Part shown: positions 32,823 to 42,410 of the stretch, piece after piece
How positions within the stretch are numbered: position 1 is the stretch's first letter
Layout: each line of letters opens with the position of its first letter
Assembly: GCA_029865835.1 (NCBI GenBank)
Contig: JARXAL010000053.1
Span: 1 to 43,227 of the forward strand
Length of the DNA: 43,227 nucleotides
DNA from: Verrucomicrobiaceae bacterium
Lineage (GTDB): Bacteria > Verrucomicrobiota > Verrucomicrobiia > Verrucomicrobiales > Verrucomicrobiaceae
Direction of reading: 5' to 3'
Made by a program: the position numbers and the translations under genes
The notes under the pieces: generated by a model
Databases searched by the model: none
Seen by the model: the letters and a program-made list of their open reading frames with translations, nothing else
Told to the model about the DNA's origin: nothing

Positions 32823-33020
32823 CTAGGCCAGAGCGAGTTTTCTTTTGCCTGCTTCGACGAGTTGGCGGGCGACGTCGGGTTCGTAGCGGGAGATTTCCCA
32901 GGCGAGCAGTCCCAGTCGGGTGTCGCTTTGCCAGGAATCGTCCAGGTCGGTGAGTTCTACTTGAGCGAGGGTGCCGAAGACATCGGCTTCATAGGTTTCT
33001 TCTTCGACTAAGGCAGTCAT
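32823..33020 (-). CDS. Small acidic protein of unknown function
   Basis: The 65-residue frame begins MTALVEEETYEADVFGT and ends in a basic helix (VARQLVEAGKRKLALA). No family was recognised. It follows the ribbon-helix-helix-like gene on the same strand after 60 bases that contain a GT repeat. The length, an ATG start and the same orientation support a real gene, but the evidence is limited. Confidence 0.5.
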   Translation of the reverse strand: MTALVEEETYEADVFGTLAQVELTDLDDSWQSDTRLGLLAWEISRYEPDVARQLVEAGKRKLALA

Positions 33021-33034
33021 GGGCGGGAGCTTGG

Positions 33035-33058
33035 GGTGTGTGGTGTGTGTGTGTGTGG
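33035..33058. repeat. Short GT-rich microsatellite
   Basis: A run of GTGTGTGG(TG)n lies in the 60-base gap between two small genes. Such tracts can vary in length through slippage; here it would change only the spacing upstream of the 65-residue gene. Confidence 0.8.
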
Positions 33059-33080
33059 GAAATCATAAAAAAGACGGAAA

Positions 33081-33311
33081 TCAGGCGTCGACGGCGACGA
33101 CTTGGTTGTCTTTGAGCGCAAATTGACGACGTTGGAGGGACCCGCGGTCGACCAAATCATCAATGGCTTTGCTGAGTACCATTCGAGCTGCTTCGGCAGC
33201 GCTGCATCCGTATGTGCCTTTGAGCGTGAGATCCTCGAGGTACATGCGGATCTGCGGGGTGACCGCGATCGTCATGGTGAGGGATTCGAAATTGTTGCTC
33301 GGGCGGGCCAT
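33081..33311 (-). CDS. Small ribbon-helix-helix-like DNA-binding protein
   Basis: The 76-residue protein has the pattern of a CopG/Arc-type ribbon-helix-helix: a short strand (LTMTIAVTP), a first helix (QIRMYLEDLTL), a turn (KGTYGCS) and a second helix (AAEAARMVLSKAIDDLVDRG). The family match is by pattern, not by a recognised relative. An inverted repeat directly upstream (33319-33348) would be a natural autoregulatory site. A small acidic gene follows downstream; the pair has the size of an antitoxin-toxin module, but the second protein does not look like any known toxin. Confidence 0.65.
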   Translation of the reverse strand: MARPSNNFESLTMTIAVTPQIRMYLEDLTLKGTYGCSAAEAARMVLSKAIDDLVDRGSLQRRQFALKDNQVVAVDA

Positions 33312-33318
33312 TCGGGAG

Positions 33319-33348
33319 ATTAAAACCGGGTTATTATGGGGTTTTAAT
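33319..33348 (-). promoter_or_regulatory. Inverted repeat upstream of the ribbon-helix-helix-like gene
   Basis: ATTAAAACC (33319-33327) and GGTTTTAAT (33340-33348) form a 9-bp perfect inverted repeat with a 12-base spacer that contains CATAAT in the - direction, a plausible -10 element. The repeat begins 8 bases from the start codon. The position and symmetry fit an operator for the downstream gene's own product. Confidence 0.55.
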
Positions 33349-33438
33349 GCTCGAAAGGCGGATGGTCAAGGTTTGAGTGGATTCTTTTGGGGTTTTTACT
33401 CGGTTAAAATGAGGAAATTATTTAACTTTTCTTAACTA

Positions 33439-33840
33439 ATGATCACGGACATTGAGTTGATGGATCGCGCCCGGGGGGTGGCGGAGTTGGCGTACAGCCC
33501 TTATTCCAGCGCGAAGGTGGGGTGTGCGTTGGTGACTGAAGCGGGGCGGATTTACCTGGGGTGCAATGTGGAGAATGCGTCATATGGGCTGACGATGTGT
33601 GCGGAGCGGGTGGCGGTTGGGCGTGCGGTGGCGGAAGAGGGGGCGGGGATGCGGTGGGTGCGGGCGGCGGTGGTGGCGTTGGGATTGGAGTTTCCGCCGT
33701 GCGGGGCGTGTCGGCAGGTGTTGGCGGAGTTTGCGATGGCGGAGTCGAGGGTGATTTTTCTATCGCAGGGCGAGCTGGTGTCGATGGGAATGAGCGAGCT
33801 TTTGCCGGCTGGATTTGCGCCGGCGGACCTGAATGGGTAG
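33439..33840 (+). CDS. cdd: Cytidine deaminase
   Basis: The 133-residue enzyme hydrolyses cytidine and deoxycytidine to uridine derivatives in pyrimidine salvage. The zinc ligands and general base are in TMCAERVAVGRA (Cys54, Glu56) and FPPCGACRQVLAEF (Cys88, Cys91), and NVENASYGLTMCAER is the substrate-binding stretch. Its length fits the homotetrameric short form. The AT-rich upstream 100 bases (33350-33438) differ from the usual GC-rich gaps and likely hold the promoter. Confidence 0.95.
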   Translation: MITDIELMDRARGVAELAYSPYSSAKVGCALVTEAGRIYLGCNVENASYGLTMCAERVAVGRAVAEEGAGMRWVRAAVVALGLEFPPCGACRQVLAEFAMAESRVIFLSQGELVSMGMSELLPAGFAPADLNG

Positions 33841-34035
33841 TGCGGGCAGGGCTTGGAAAACATTTGCGCTGGGGCGCAGTTGATTCGAACCATGGGCGGG
33901 TAAGAACCGTATTAGAGGCTGTGTCGAGAGTGCTTTTGTGCTCGCGAAGTGGCACGGGGGTCTTCCTCGGTGGTGCTACGGACGGCACGCATAAACAATT
34001 GAATCCAATGCCGATTCGTCGGCGCATTATTTACA

Positions 34036-35043
34036 GTGAACGAAATAGACTCTCCCGCAGGCAAATCCATTCTAACCCGACTCGGGGATTTTGGTCGTCA
34101 CTTTGGTCTCATGCTGAAGCAGTGGGTGGATTCGGATTATCATCCGGAGGGGGAAGAGGTGGTGCGGGCGCGACCTGACAAGGTGGACATCAAGCGGACG
34201 GTGCCCTTCATCATTTTGCATGTTGGCTGTCTTTTGGTGATTTGGGCGGGATTCAGTTGGTTCGCGGTGTTTGCGGCGGTGGCGCTTTATTTGGTTCGGA
34301 TGTTTGCGATCACGGCGTTTTATCATCGGTATTTCTCGCATCGCACGTTTCGGACATCCCGGGCGGGGCAGTTTTTGTTTGCGGTGTGGGGCAATACGGC
34401 GATGCAGCGGGGGGCACTTTGGTGGGCGTCGGTGCATCGGCATCATCACCAGCATTCGGACGAGGAGCCGGACGTGCACTCGCCGAAGCAGTTTGGGTTT
34501 TGGTGGTCGCACATTGGATGGATCACGAGCCAGCGGAATTTCCCGACGGATTACAGTCGGATCAAGGATTTGGCGGCGTTCCCTGAGTTGAAGTTTTTGA
34601 ACCGGCATGACCAAGTGGTGCCGATCGTTTATGGCATTGTGCTTTGGGCGGTGGGTGCGGCGTTGGAGCGATGGGCGCCGGGATTGGGGACGAACGGGTT
34701 TCAGTTGTTCGTTTGGGGATTCTTTATCAGCACGGTGTTTTTGCTGCACGGCACTTTTTGCATCAATTCGATGGCGCACGTGTTGGGGAGTCGGCGGTTC
34801 AAGACGGATGATGACAGCCGGAACAATTTTTGGCTGGCGCTGATCACGCTGGGAGAGGGCTGGCACAACAATCACCACCGGTATGCGTTTTCGGCGCGGC
34901 AGGGGTTCATGTGGTGGGAGATTGATGTCTCTTATTATGCCCTGAAGGTGATGTCGTGGACGGGGTTGATCTGGGATTTGCGGCCGGTGCCGAAGGCGGT
35001 GTATGCGGAGATTGGTAAGGCCAAGGAGGAGACGAAGGCATGA
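34036..35043 (+). CDS. Membrane fatty acid (acyl-CoA/acyl-lipid) desaturase
   Basis: The 335-residue membrane di-iron enzyme introduces a cis double bond into acyl chains. The three His boxes are clear: HRYFSH (97-102), HRHHHQH (134-140) and HNNHH (277-281), with hydrophobic pairs of helices between them, as in Delta9 stearoyl-CoA desaturases. The GTG at 34036 was taken as the start since it precedes a hydrophilic N-terminus of usual length; the upstream 195-base gap has no gene. It opens a four-gene operon and its stop overlaps the next ATG by 4 bases, so the products probably act on the same acyl chains. Confidence 0.93.
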   Translation: MNEIDSPAGKSILTRLGDFGRHFGLMLKQWVDSDYHPEGEEVVRARPDKVDIKRTVPFIILHVGCLLVIWAGFSWFAVFAAVALYLVRMFAITAFYHRYFSHRTFRTSRAGQFLFAVWGNTAMQRGALWWASVHRHHHQHSDEEPDVHSPKQFGFWWSHIGWITSQRNFPTDYSRIKDLAAFPELKFLNRHDQVVPIVYGIVLWAVGAALERWAPGLGTNGFQLFVWGFFISTVFLLHGTFCINSMAHVLGSRRFKTDDDSRNNFWLALITLGEGWHNNHHRYAFSARQGFMWWEIDVSYYALKVMSWTGLIWDLRPVPKAVYAEIGKAKEETKA

Positions 35044-36317
35044 AACCGAGGTTAGCGATCGTCGGCACTGGCGTCGCTGGGCTAGGGTGCGCGCATTTTT
35101 TGCAGCATCAGTTTGATCTGACATTGTTTGAGCAAAACGCCCATGTGGGCGGGCATTCCAACACGGTGACCGTGCGGGAGGAGGGTCGTGATTTGCCGGT
35201 GGATACGGGGTTCATGGTGTTCAACCATGTGACTTATCCGCATCTGACGCGGTTGTTCAGGGAACTGGATGTGCCGACGAAGCCGACGGCGATGTCATTC
35301 AGTGTGAAGCATGAGGCGAGCGGGATCGAATACAACGGACATGATCTGGACACGCTTTTTGGGCAGCGGAAGAACGTGGTGAATGTGCGTTACTGGCGGT
35401 TTTTGCTGAAGATCAATCGCTTCAACAAGGAGACGGTGGAGGCGCTGGAGGATCCGAAGTTTGCGAAGATGACGCTGGGAGAGTATGCGGCGTATCGGGG
35501 CTACGGGCAGGACTTTTTGGATCTTTACATCGTGCCGATGGGATCGGCCGTGTGGTCGACGCCGCCTTCGTTGATGCTGCAGTTTCCGGCAACGACGTTG
35601 ATGCGGTTTTGGTACAACCATGGGTTTTTGGGGATGCGGACGCGGCATCCGTGGTGGACGCTGGATGGGGGATCGCGGGAGTATGTGAAGCGGTTGATTG
35701 TGCCGTTTGCGGATCGGATTCGGAGGGAGGATGCGGTGGTGAGGGTGGAGCGGGTGGAAGGTGGGCATCGGGTGATCACGAAGGGCGGGGGCGATGAGAC
35801 TTTTGACCGGGTGATTTTGGCGTGTCATGGTGATGAGGCGCGGGCGTTGCTGGGCGATGCGACGGAATTGGAGGCGGAGCTTTTGGATTGCTTCCGGTAT
35901 CAGCCGAATCTGGCGACGTTGCACACGGATGAGCAGTTCATGCCGGTGACGAAGAAGTGCTGGGCGTCGTGGAATTATTTGGTGGAGAAGGGAAGCGGAA
36001 AGGAGCCGGTGACGAGCACGCACTACTGGATGAACCGGCTGCAGGGGGTATCGGAGAAGGTGAATTACTTTGTGTCGATCAACGCACCGAAGTCATTGGA
36101 CCGGTCGAAGGTGATCCGTGAGATTCACTATGATCATCCGCTGTTTGATTTGCCGGCGATTCAGGCGCAGAAGCGGTTACCGGAGTTGAATGCGGTGGGA
36201 GAGGGGACTGGGAGGCAGTTTTGCGGGAGTTACTTCCGGTATGGGTTTCATGAGGACGCTTTTGGTTCGGCCGTGCAACTGAGTGAATTGATTCTCGGGC
36301 GAGATCCATGGGCATGA
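35040..36317 (+). CDS. FAD-dependent oxidoreductase of the COG2907 type
   Basis: The 425-residue protein begins with a Rossmann fold (IVGTGVAGLGCAHFL) and the second FAD-binding run EQNAHVGGHSNTV, followed by VDTGFMVFNHVTYPHL, as in the predicted NAD/FAD-binding proteins encoded next to Cfa genes in many bacteria. The C-terminal part includes GGSREYVKRLI and an acidic FAD-binding end. Relatives in alphaproteobacterial furan fatty acid loci are believed to oxidise the acyl chain before or after methylation. The ATG overlaps the desaturase stop (ATGA). Confidence 0.9.
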   Translation: MKPRLAIVGTGVAGLGCAHFLQHQFDLTLFEQNAHVGGHSNTVTVREEGRDLPVDTGFMVFNHVTYPHLTRLFRELDVPTKPTAMSFSVKHEASGIEYNGHDLDTLFGQRKNVVNVRYWRFLLKINRFNKETVEALEDPKFAKMTLGEYAAYRGYGQDFLDLYIVPMGSAVWSTPPSLMLQFPATTLMRFWYNHGFLGMRTRHPWWTLDGGSREYVKRLIVPFADRIRREDAVVRVERVEGGHRVITKGGGDETFDRVILACHGDEARALLGDATELEAELLDCFRYQPNLATLHTDEQFMPVTKKCWASWNYLVEKGSGKEPVTSTHYWMNRLQGVSEKVNYFVSINAPKSLDRSKVIREIHYDHPLFDLPAIQAQKRLPELNAVGEGTGRQFCGSYFRYGFHEDAFGSAVQLSELILGRDPWA

Positions 36318-37117
36318 ATGCGCAATCGGCCATTTACGAATGCACGGTGATGCACCAGCGGCTGTCGCCGAAGCGGCATGGGTTTCGCTATGGGGTGTTT
36401 TATCTTTGGCTGGATCTGGATGAGCTGCCGCAGTGGGATCGGTCACTGCATTTTTTGAGTCGGAACCGGTTCAATTTGTTTTCGTTTTGTGACGAGGATC
36501 ATTTGGGTGGGAGCGCGAAGGATTTGAAGCGGGGGGTGATGGGGAAGATGGCGGAGGAGGGGGTGGATGTTTCGCGGGTGGCGGCGGTGAGGATGCTGGC
36601 GTTTCCGAGGGTGCTGGGGTACATTTTCAACCCGGTGACTTTCTACTTTGCGTATGCGGTGGATGGGCAAGTGGTGGCGGCGATGGTGCAGGTGACGAAC
36701 ACGTTTCGCGAACAGAAGCTTTATGTGGTGAAGGAGGCGGGGGCTGGTGGAGGATGGCGGTTGGTGACGCCGAAGGCGTTTTATGTGTCGCCCTTTTCGG
36801 AGTTGGATTTGAAGTTTGATTTTCAGTTGCGGGAGCCGAATGAGGGATTGCGGATCGGGGTGGATGATCTGGATGCGGGAGGGGAGAAGGTGCTGGTGAG
36901 TTTATTGACTGGAAAACGCCAGGAGCTTTCCGACGGGCATCTCTTAAAATGTGCGTTGACGTATCCCCTGCTTACTTTGAAGGTGATTTTCTTGATTCAT
37001 TGGCAGGCTTTTCGGCTGTGGTTGAAGAAGTTGCCGGTGCATCGGAAATCGGCGAATCCGCATCTGCAAACAGACGTTCTCAACCCCCATTTTTCCATTC
37101 AGACCCCAAAACTATGA
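36314..37117 (+). CDS. DUF1365 domain protein
   Basis: The 267-residue protein matches DUF1365: IYECTVMHQRLSPKRHGFRYGVFYLWLDLDEL at the N-terminus, then LAFPRVLGYIFNPVTFYFAY and PKAFYVSPFSELD. The biochemical role is unknown; genes of this family almost always sit between a COG2907 oxidoreductase and a Cfa-type methyltransferase, as here. The second of two close ATGs (36314) was preferred to 36308 because it gives the same ATGA overlap seen at the other two junctions of the operon. Confidence 0.9.
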   Translation: MNAQSAIYECTVMHQRLSPKRHGFRYGVFYLWLDLDELPQWDRSLHFLSRNRFNLFSFCDEDHLGGSAKDLKRGVMGKMAEEGVDVSRVAAVRMLAFPRVLGYIFNPVTFYFAYAVDGQVVAAMVQVTNTFREQKLYVVKEAGAGGGWRLVTPKAFYVSPFSELDLKFDFQLREPNEGLRIGVDDLDAGGEKVLVSLLTGKRQELSDGHLLKCALTYPLLTLKVIFLIHWQAFRLWLKKLPVHRKSANPHLQTDVLNPHFSIQTPKL

Positions 37118-38391
37118 GTTCTTCCGCATGCTCTGAATCTGCTGGTGTGATTGAAACCGTGGTGCCGGCGCAGTCCACCGGGTTTTATGAGAGGCTGGTG
37201 ATGCTGAGTTTGAAGCAGATGCGGCATGGGGGGCTTCGGATGACGATGCCGGACGGCACGGTTTGTCATTTGGGGAATCCTGAGGCGGCGGTGACGGCGG
37301 AGATGCGGATCAATGACCGGGACTTTTTCAGGCGGTGCGCGATGTATGGCAACGTGGGTTTTGGGGAGTCCTATGTGGATGGGGACTGGGACACGCCGGA
37401 CATTGCGGCGGTGATTGCGTTCTTCATCAAGAACATTGCGAGGACGCCGAAGTATGGGGGATCATCGGGCAAGGTGGCGTTTACGAATGTGCTCAAGCTG
37501 GTGAATCGGGCGCATCACCTTTTGCGGCCGAACAGTGTGACGACGAGCCGGAAGAACATCTCTGAGCACTACGATTTGGGGAATGCGTTTTACACCCTGT
37601 GGCTGGATGAGACGATGACGTATTCGTCGGCCTTGTTTGCGGACTCGGAGCAGACGTTGGAGGCGGCGCAGTTTGCGAAGTATGAGGCGCTTTGTCAGAA
37701 GCTGGAGTTGAAGGCGACGGATCATGTGTTGGAGATCGGCTGCGGCTGGGGTGGCTTTTGCACGCATGCGGCGCGGGAGCATGGGTGCCGGGTGACGGCG
37801 GTGACGATTTCGGTGGAGCAGCACAAGTTTGCGACGGAGCGGGTGGCGCGGGAGGGATTGAGCGACCGGGTGGAGATCCGGCTTCAGGATTACCGGCATG
37901 TGACGGGGCAGTTCGACAAGATCGCGTCGATCGAGATGCTGGAGGCGGTGGGGGATGCGTTTTTGGAGACGTACTTTGCGAAGTGCCATGAGGTGTTGAA
38001 GCCGGATGGGCTGCTGGCGTTTCAGGCGATCACGGTGCCGGACTCGCGGTATGCGGCGCTGAAGAAGGGGGTGGACTGGATTCAGAAGCACATTTTCCCG
38101 GGGTCGCTGCTACTGAGCGTGGGTCGGTTGAATGAGGCGATCAACAAGACGGGGAATTTGTCGATGGCGGGGCTGCACGATTTCGGGCTCGACTATGGGC
38201 GGACGCTGGCGCGGTGGTTTGACAAGTTCAACGGGCGCTGGGAGCAGGTGGCGGCCTTGGGGTTTGATGATCGATTCCGGCGGAAGTGGAACTTTTATTT
38301 GAAGTATTGTGAGGCGGCGTTTGCGACGCGGAACATCGGGGTGATGCAGGCGGTGTATCAGCGGCCGAACCGGGGGTTGCTGGAGGATTGA
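37114..38391 (+). CDS. cfa: Cyclopropane-fatty-acyl-phospholipid synthase family methyltransferase
   Basis: The 425-residue protein uses S-adenosylmethionine to modify double bonds of phospholipid acyl chains. The SAM loop is VLEIGCGWGGFCTHAA, preceded by ISEHYDLGNAFYTLWLDETMTYS, a strong Cfa signature. Where E. coli Cfa has FEHVG, this protein reads MLEAVG, so the His of that motif is Ala. This makes another methyl-type modification (methylation or furan precursor) as possible as cyclopropane formation. ATG 37114 overlaps the DUF1365 stop by 4 bases; an open frame runs further upstream but belongs to the overlapped gene. It is the last gene of the operon. Confidence 0.92.
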   Translation: MSSSACSESAGVIETVVPAQSTGFYERLVMLSLKQMRHGGLRMTMPDGTVCHLGNPEAAVTAEMRINDRDFFRRCAMYGNVGFGESYVDGDWDTPDIAAVIAFFIKNIARTPKYGGSSGKVAFTNVLKLVNRAHHLLRPNSVTTSRKNISEHYDLGNAFYTLWLDETMTYSSALFADSEQTLEAAQFAKYEALCQKLELKATDHVLEIGCGWGGFCTHAAREHGCRVTAVTISVEQHKFATERVAREGLSDRVEIRLQDYRHVTGQFDKIASIEMLEAVGDAFLETYFAKCHEVLKPDGLLAFQAITVPDSRYAALKKGVDWIQKHIFPGSLLLSVGRLNEAINKTGNLSMAGLHDFGLDYGRTLARWFDKFNGRWEQVAALGFDDRFRRKWNFYLKYCEAAFATRNIGVMQAVYQRPNRGLLED

Positions 38392-38397
38392 GGTTGT

Positions 38398-39336
38398 TCA
38401 GTCCTTCTTGAGAGTGGTGATGAGGAAGGCGGTGGGGGTGGGGTGTTGGGTGTCGGGGGCGTCGGGGTAGAAGAGTTCGCAGGGGACGCCGAGGGTTTTG
38501 CAGTGTTGCTGGAGTTTGAGGCCGAAATTGGAGGTGTGGGTGGGGTCTTTTTGGGGTTGGCCGAGGGCGGGCGGGGCGCTGTAGGTGAGGTAGACGGGGG
38601 GATCGTCTGAGGTGACGAGGGCGTAGGGGGAGTATTCGGCGATCCAGGGGAGGATTTTTTCGCGAGCGGCGAGGAATTTGGGGAAGGTTTTGAGGCCGAA
38701 GGCGTGGGCGCCGTATTTGCTGTTGGGGGTCCACTCGACCATTTGTTGGGGATCGAGCGTGGTTTGGGCGCCGGTGACGGCGGCGCATTGGAGGCGGGAG
38801 GATTCGCGGGCGACGGGATCGGCGTTGGCGGGGTCGGCGAGGTCGTTGTGGAAAGCGAGCCAGAGGCTGGAGCAGGCGCCGGCTGAGCCGCCGGCGGCGC
38901 CGATGCGGTTTTTGTTGAGGTTCCATTCGGCGGCTTTGCTGCGGACGAATTGGAGGGCGCGGGCGGCGTCGTGGAGGGGGGCTTTGACGGGGGGTTGGAT
39001 GCCTTCGGCTTCGGCCATTTTGACGAAGCGGTAGTTGATGGCGACGACGGAGACGCCGGCTTTCAATAAATCTGGGAGATCGACAAAGCGGTCGACGCGC
39101 TCTTTTTCGCCGCCCTGCCAGCCGCCGCCGTGGATGATGAAGGCGAGGGGAGTGGGGGCGGTGGAGTCAGCTTTCCAGAAGTCGAGGATGTGGCGTTCGT
39201 GAGTGCCGTAGCGGACTTCGGTGAGGGTGGGTTTGGGAACGGTGGGGGCGTAGGCGGGAGCGGGTTTGGCCTGGTCTTGGGCGGTGGTGGAAACCGCGGT
39301 GGCGAGGAGAGTGAGGAGGAGCAGGGATTTCATCAT
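38398..39336 (-). CDS. Secreted alpha/beta hydrolase (esterase/lipase-like)
   Basis: The 312-residue protein has a signal peptide (MMKSLLLLTLLATAVSTTAQ). HGGGW (69-73) is the oxyanion-hole motif and GGSAG carries the nucleophile Ser151, as in the hormone-sensitive-lipase/BD-FAE-like branch. A late HTSNFG may hold the catalytic His. The substrates are probably esters of polysaccharides or small acyl compounds. It ends 7 bases from the convergent cfa stop and follows a secreted protein gene by 74 bases on the same strand. Confidence 0.9.
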   Translation of the reverse strand: MMKSLLLLTLLATAVSTTAQDQAKPAPAYAPTVPKPTLTEVRYGTHERHILDFWKADSTAPTPLAFIIHGGGWQGGEKERVDRFVDLPDLLKAGVSVVAINYRFVKMAEAEGIQPPVKAPLHDAARALQFVRSKAAEWNLNKNRIGAAGGSAGACSSLWLAFHNDLADPANADPVARESSRLQCAAVTGAQTTLDPQQMVEWTPNSKYGAHAFGLKTFPKFLAAREKILPWIAEYSPYALVTSDDPPVYLTYSAPPALGQPQKDPTHTSNFGLKLQQHCKTLGVPCELFYPDAPDTQHPTPTAFLITTLKKD

Positions 39337-39410
39337 GCGATGCGTGATGAAACGTGGGCTGGGGGAGAATCGTTCGCGGAATGGGCAAAAATGGGGGCAG
39401 CCGTAGCGGG

Positions 39411-39998
39411 TTATTTGAGGCCGGTGAGGACGGTTTGGAAGTCGGCTTGTTTGTTGGTGACGGGGACTGAGAGTTCGAGGGCGTGTTTGGGGTTGCGAGG
39501 GTCGGTGATGGTGAGGGTGATGGAATCGGCGGGTTCCGAAGCGAGGGTTTTGAGGATGGAGCGGGGAGTGCTTTTGGCTTTTTTGCTGACTTCGGCGACG
39601 CTGAAGACGAAGACATCGGCCTCGGTGTAGAAGCCGCTGGCGGAGGTTTTGAAGGTGAGTGGGGGTTTGCCGGGGCGGGTGATGGTGAGGCGGACATCGG
39701 GGGCGGCGACGGCGTCCGGGCCTTCGAAGTCGTTGAAGGGGAAGGACTTGAGTTTGGAGACGTTTTTGATGGAGAGATCGAAGCCGAGGGTGCCAGAGCT
39801 TTGTTTGTCTGAGGTGGGGTCACAGCCGAACACGAGGTCGATGGGTGTGGTTTGACCGAGGAGGGTGGCTTTGATGGAGTAGGTGAGGGAGTGGCGGGTG
39901 TGTGTGGAGGCGCTTTGCCATTTCCCCGGGGTGTCCGCGAGGAGGGTGGTGGTGAGCAGGAGCGTGAGTGCGGCGAGGAGGAGGTGGTGGGGTCTCAT
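39411..39998 (-). CDS. Secreted protein of unknown function
   Basis: The 195-residue protein has a signal peptide (MRPHHLLLAALTLLLTTTLLA) and a beta-rich mature part (LTYSIKATLLGQ, VRLTITRPGKPPLTFKTS, ADSITLTITDPRNP) with a single Cys in VFGCDP. No family was recognised. It lies between the UDP-xylose synthase and the hydrolase genes, in the same direction; the gaps of 77 and 74 bases leave operon membership open. Confidence 0.75.
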   Translation of the reverse strand: MRPHHLLLAALTLLLTTTLLADTPGKWQSASTHTRHSLTYSIKATLLGQTTPIDLVFGCDPTSDKQSSGTLGFDLSIKNVSKLKSFPFNDFEGPDAVAAPDVRLTITRPGKPPLTFKTSASGFYTEADVFVFSVAEVSKKAKSTPRSILKTLASEPADSITLTITDPRNPKHALELSVPVTNKQADFQTVLTGLK

Positions 39999-40075
39999 GC
40001 GGGTATGCGAGGAGATGCCGGCGTGCCGGGGGGCGCGCCGAGAGTGTTGCGGGGGAGCGCTGCGGGAAGTGGGGG

Positions 40076-41008
<933 letters not shown>

Positions 41009-41039
41009 GGGAGGTGTGTGGGGTTGGGAGTGAGTGAGA

Positions 41040-42410
41040 TTATTTGCCGATGGCGTAGACGTTGAAGCCGAGGGTGCGAAGGGATTCGTGGTCGAGGAGA
41101 TTGCGACCGTCAAATAGGAAGGCGGGTTTGAACATGTGTTCGTGGATTTGTTTCCAGTCGAGGTGGCGGAACTGGTCCCATTCGGTGAGGACGGCGATGC
41201 CGTGGGCCTGGTGGGCGGCGGTGATGGGGTCGGCGGAGAAGGTGAGCTGGCGGTCGAGGGTTTCGGAGGGGACGCCGAGGTAGATGAGTTCTTCGCGGAT
41301 TTGGGTGAGGGGGACTTGGGGGTCGTGGACGACGACGTTGGCTTGTTCCATGAGGAGGTCGCGGACGATGTAGATGGCGGCGGATTCGCGGGTGTCGTTG
41401 GTGTCTTTCTTGAAGGCGAAGCCGAGGACGGCGATTTTTTTGCCGGAGACGGTGTTGAAGAGGGTTTGGACGATGTGGCGGGCGAAGCGGGTTTTTTGCC
41501 AGTCGTTCATTTGGATGACCTGATCCCAATAGGTGGCGACTTCGGGGAGGCCGAAGTGTTCGCAGAGGTAGGTGAGGTTGAGGACGTCTTTTTGGAAGCA
41601 GGAGCCGCCGAAGCCGACGGAGGCTTTGAGGAATTTGGGGCCGATGCGGGAGTCGGTGCCGATGGCGCGGGCGACTTCGTCGATGTCGGCGCCGGTGCGT
41701 TCGCAGAGGGCGGAGATGGCGTTGATGGAGGAGATGCGCTGGGCGAGGAAGGCGTTGGCGACGAGTTTGGAGAGTTCGGAGGACCAGAGGTTGGTGGTGA
41801 GGATGCGATCGCGGGGGATCCAGCGGGCGTAGATGCTGACGAGGGTTTCGATGGCGGTTTGGCCTTCGGGGGTGGTTTCACCGCCGATGAGGATGCGGTC
41901 GGGGTTTTCGAGGTCGGCGATGGCGGTGCCTTCGGCGAGGAACTCGGGGTTGGAGAGGATTTGGAATTTGCCGTTGGGGGAGTTGGCGCTGAGGACGGTT
42001 TTGAGGGCTTCGGCGGTTTTGACGGGGATGGTGGATTTTTCGACGACGATTTTGGGGCCGTCGGAGACTTCGGCGATGGTGCGGGCGGCGAGTTCGATGA
42101 AGCGGAGGTCGGCGGCGCGTCCGGCGCCGGCGCCGTAGGTTTTGGTTGGGGTGCCGACGGAGACGAAGATGATGTCGGCGTCTTTGATGGCCTGGGTGAC
42201 GTTGGTGGTGAAGAAGAGGTTTCGGCCGCGGGCGGGTTGGACGATTTCATTGAGGCCGGGTTCGTAGACGGGGAGGGAGGCGGAGTTCCAGGCGGCGATG
42301 CGGGCCTCGTTGAGGTCACAGACGGTGACTTGGATGTCGGGGCATTTGTGGGCGATCATCGCCATGGTAGGACCGCCGACGTAGCCGGCTCCGAGACAGC
42401 AGATTTTCAT
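41040..42410 (-). CDS. ugd: UDP-glucose 6-dehydrogenase, animal/plant-like type
   Basis: The 456-residue enzyme oxidises UDP-glucose to UDP-glucuronate with two NAD. It starts with the NAD-binding [14 protein letters not shown], the catalytic Cys271 is in GGSCFQKD, and Lys215 in [16 protein letters not shown] is the usual catalytic Lys. The length and the motifs VYEPGL, TPTKTYG and [13 protein letters not shown] match the eukaryote-like branch rather than the ~390-residue bacterial form. It is the first gene of a unit with uxs, feeding UDP-sugars to extracellular polysaccharide, lipopolysaccharide or glycan synthesis. Confidence 0.95.
   Translation of the reverse strand: MKICCLGAGYVGGPTMAMIAHKCPDIQVTVCDLNEARIAAWNSASLPVYEPGLNEIVQPARGRNLFFTTNVTQAIKDADIIFVSVGTPTKTYGAGAGRAADLRFIELAARTIAEVSDGPKIVVEKSTIPVKTAEALKTVLSANSPNGKFQILSNPEFLAEGTAIADLENPDRILIGGETTPEGQTAIETLVSIYARWIPRDRILTTNLWSSELSKLVANAFLAQRISSINAISALCERTGADIDEVARAIGTDSRIGPKFLKASVGFGGSCFQKDVLNLTYLCEHFGLPEVATYWDQVIQMNDWQKTRFARHIVQTLFNTVSGKKIAVLGFAFKKDTNDTRESAAIYIVRDLLMEQANVVVHDPQVPLTQIREELIYLGVPSETLDRQLTFSADPITAAHQAHGIAVLTEWDQFRHLDWKQIHEHMFKPAFLFDGRNLLDHESLRTLGFNVYAIGK

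Noticed and set aside
33865-33895. GATTCGAACC near 33880, the reverse complement of a tRNA T-loop core
   Set aside because: The - strand around it has no matching T-stem, acceptor stem, anticodon arm or D-arm, so no tRNA can be folded.
36949-37113. N-terminal extension of the Cfa-type protein
   Set aside because: These bases encode the conserved end of the DUF1365 protein in another frame, and ATG 37114 gives the same 4-base overlap as the other junctions.
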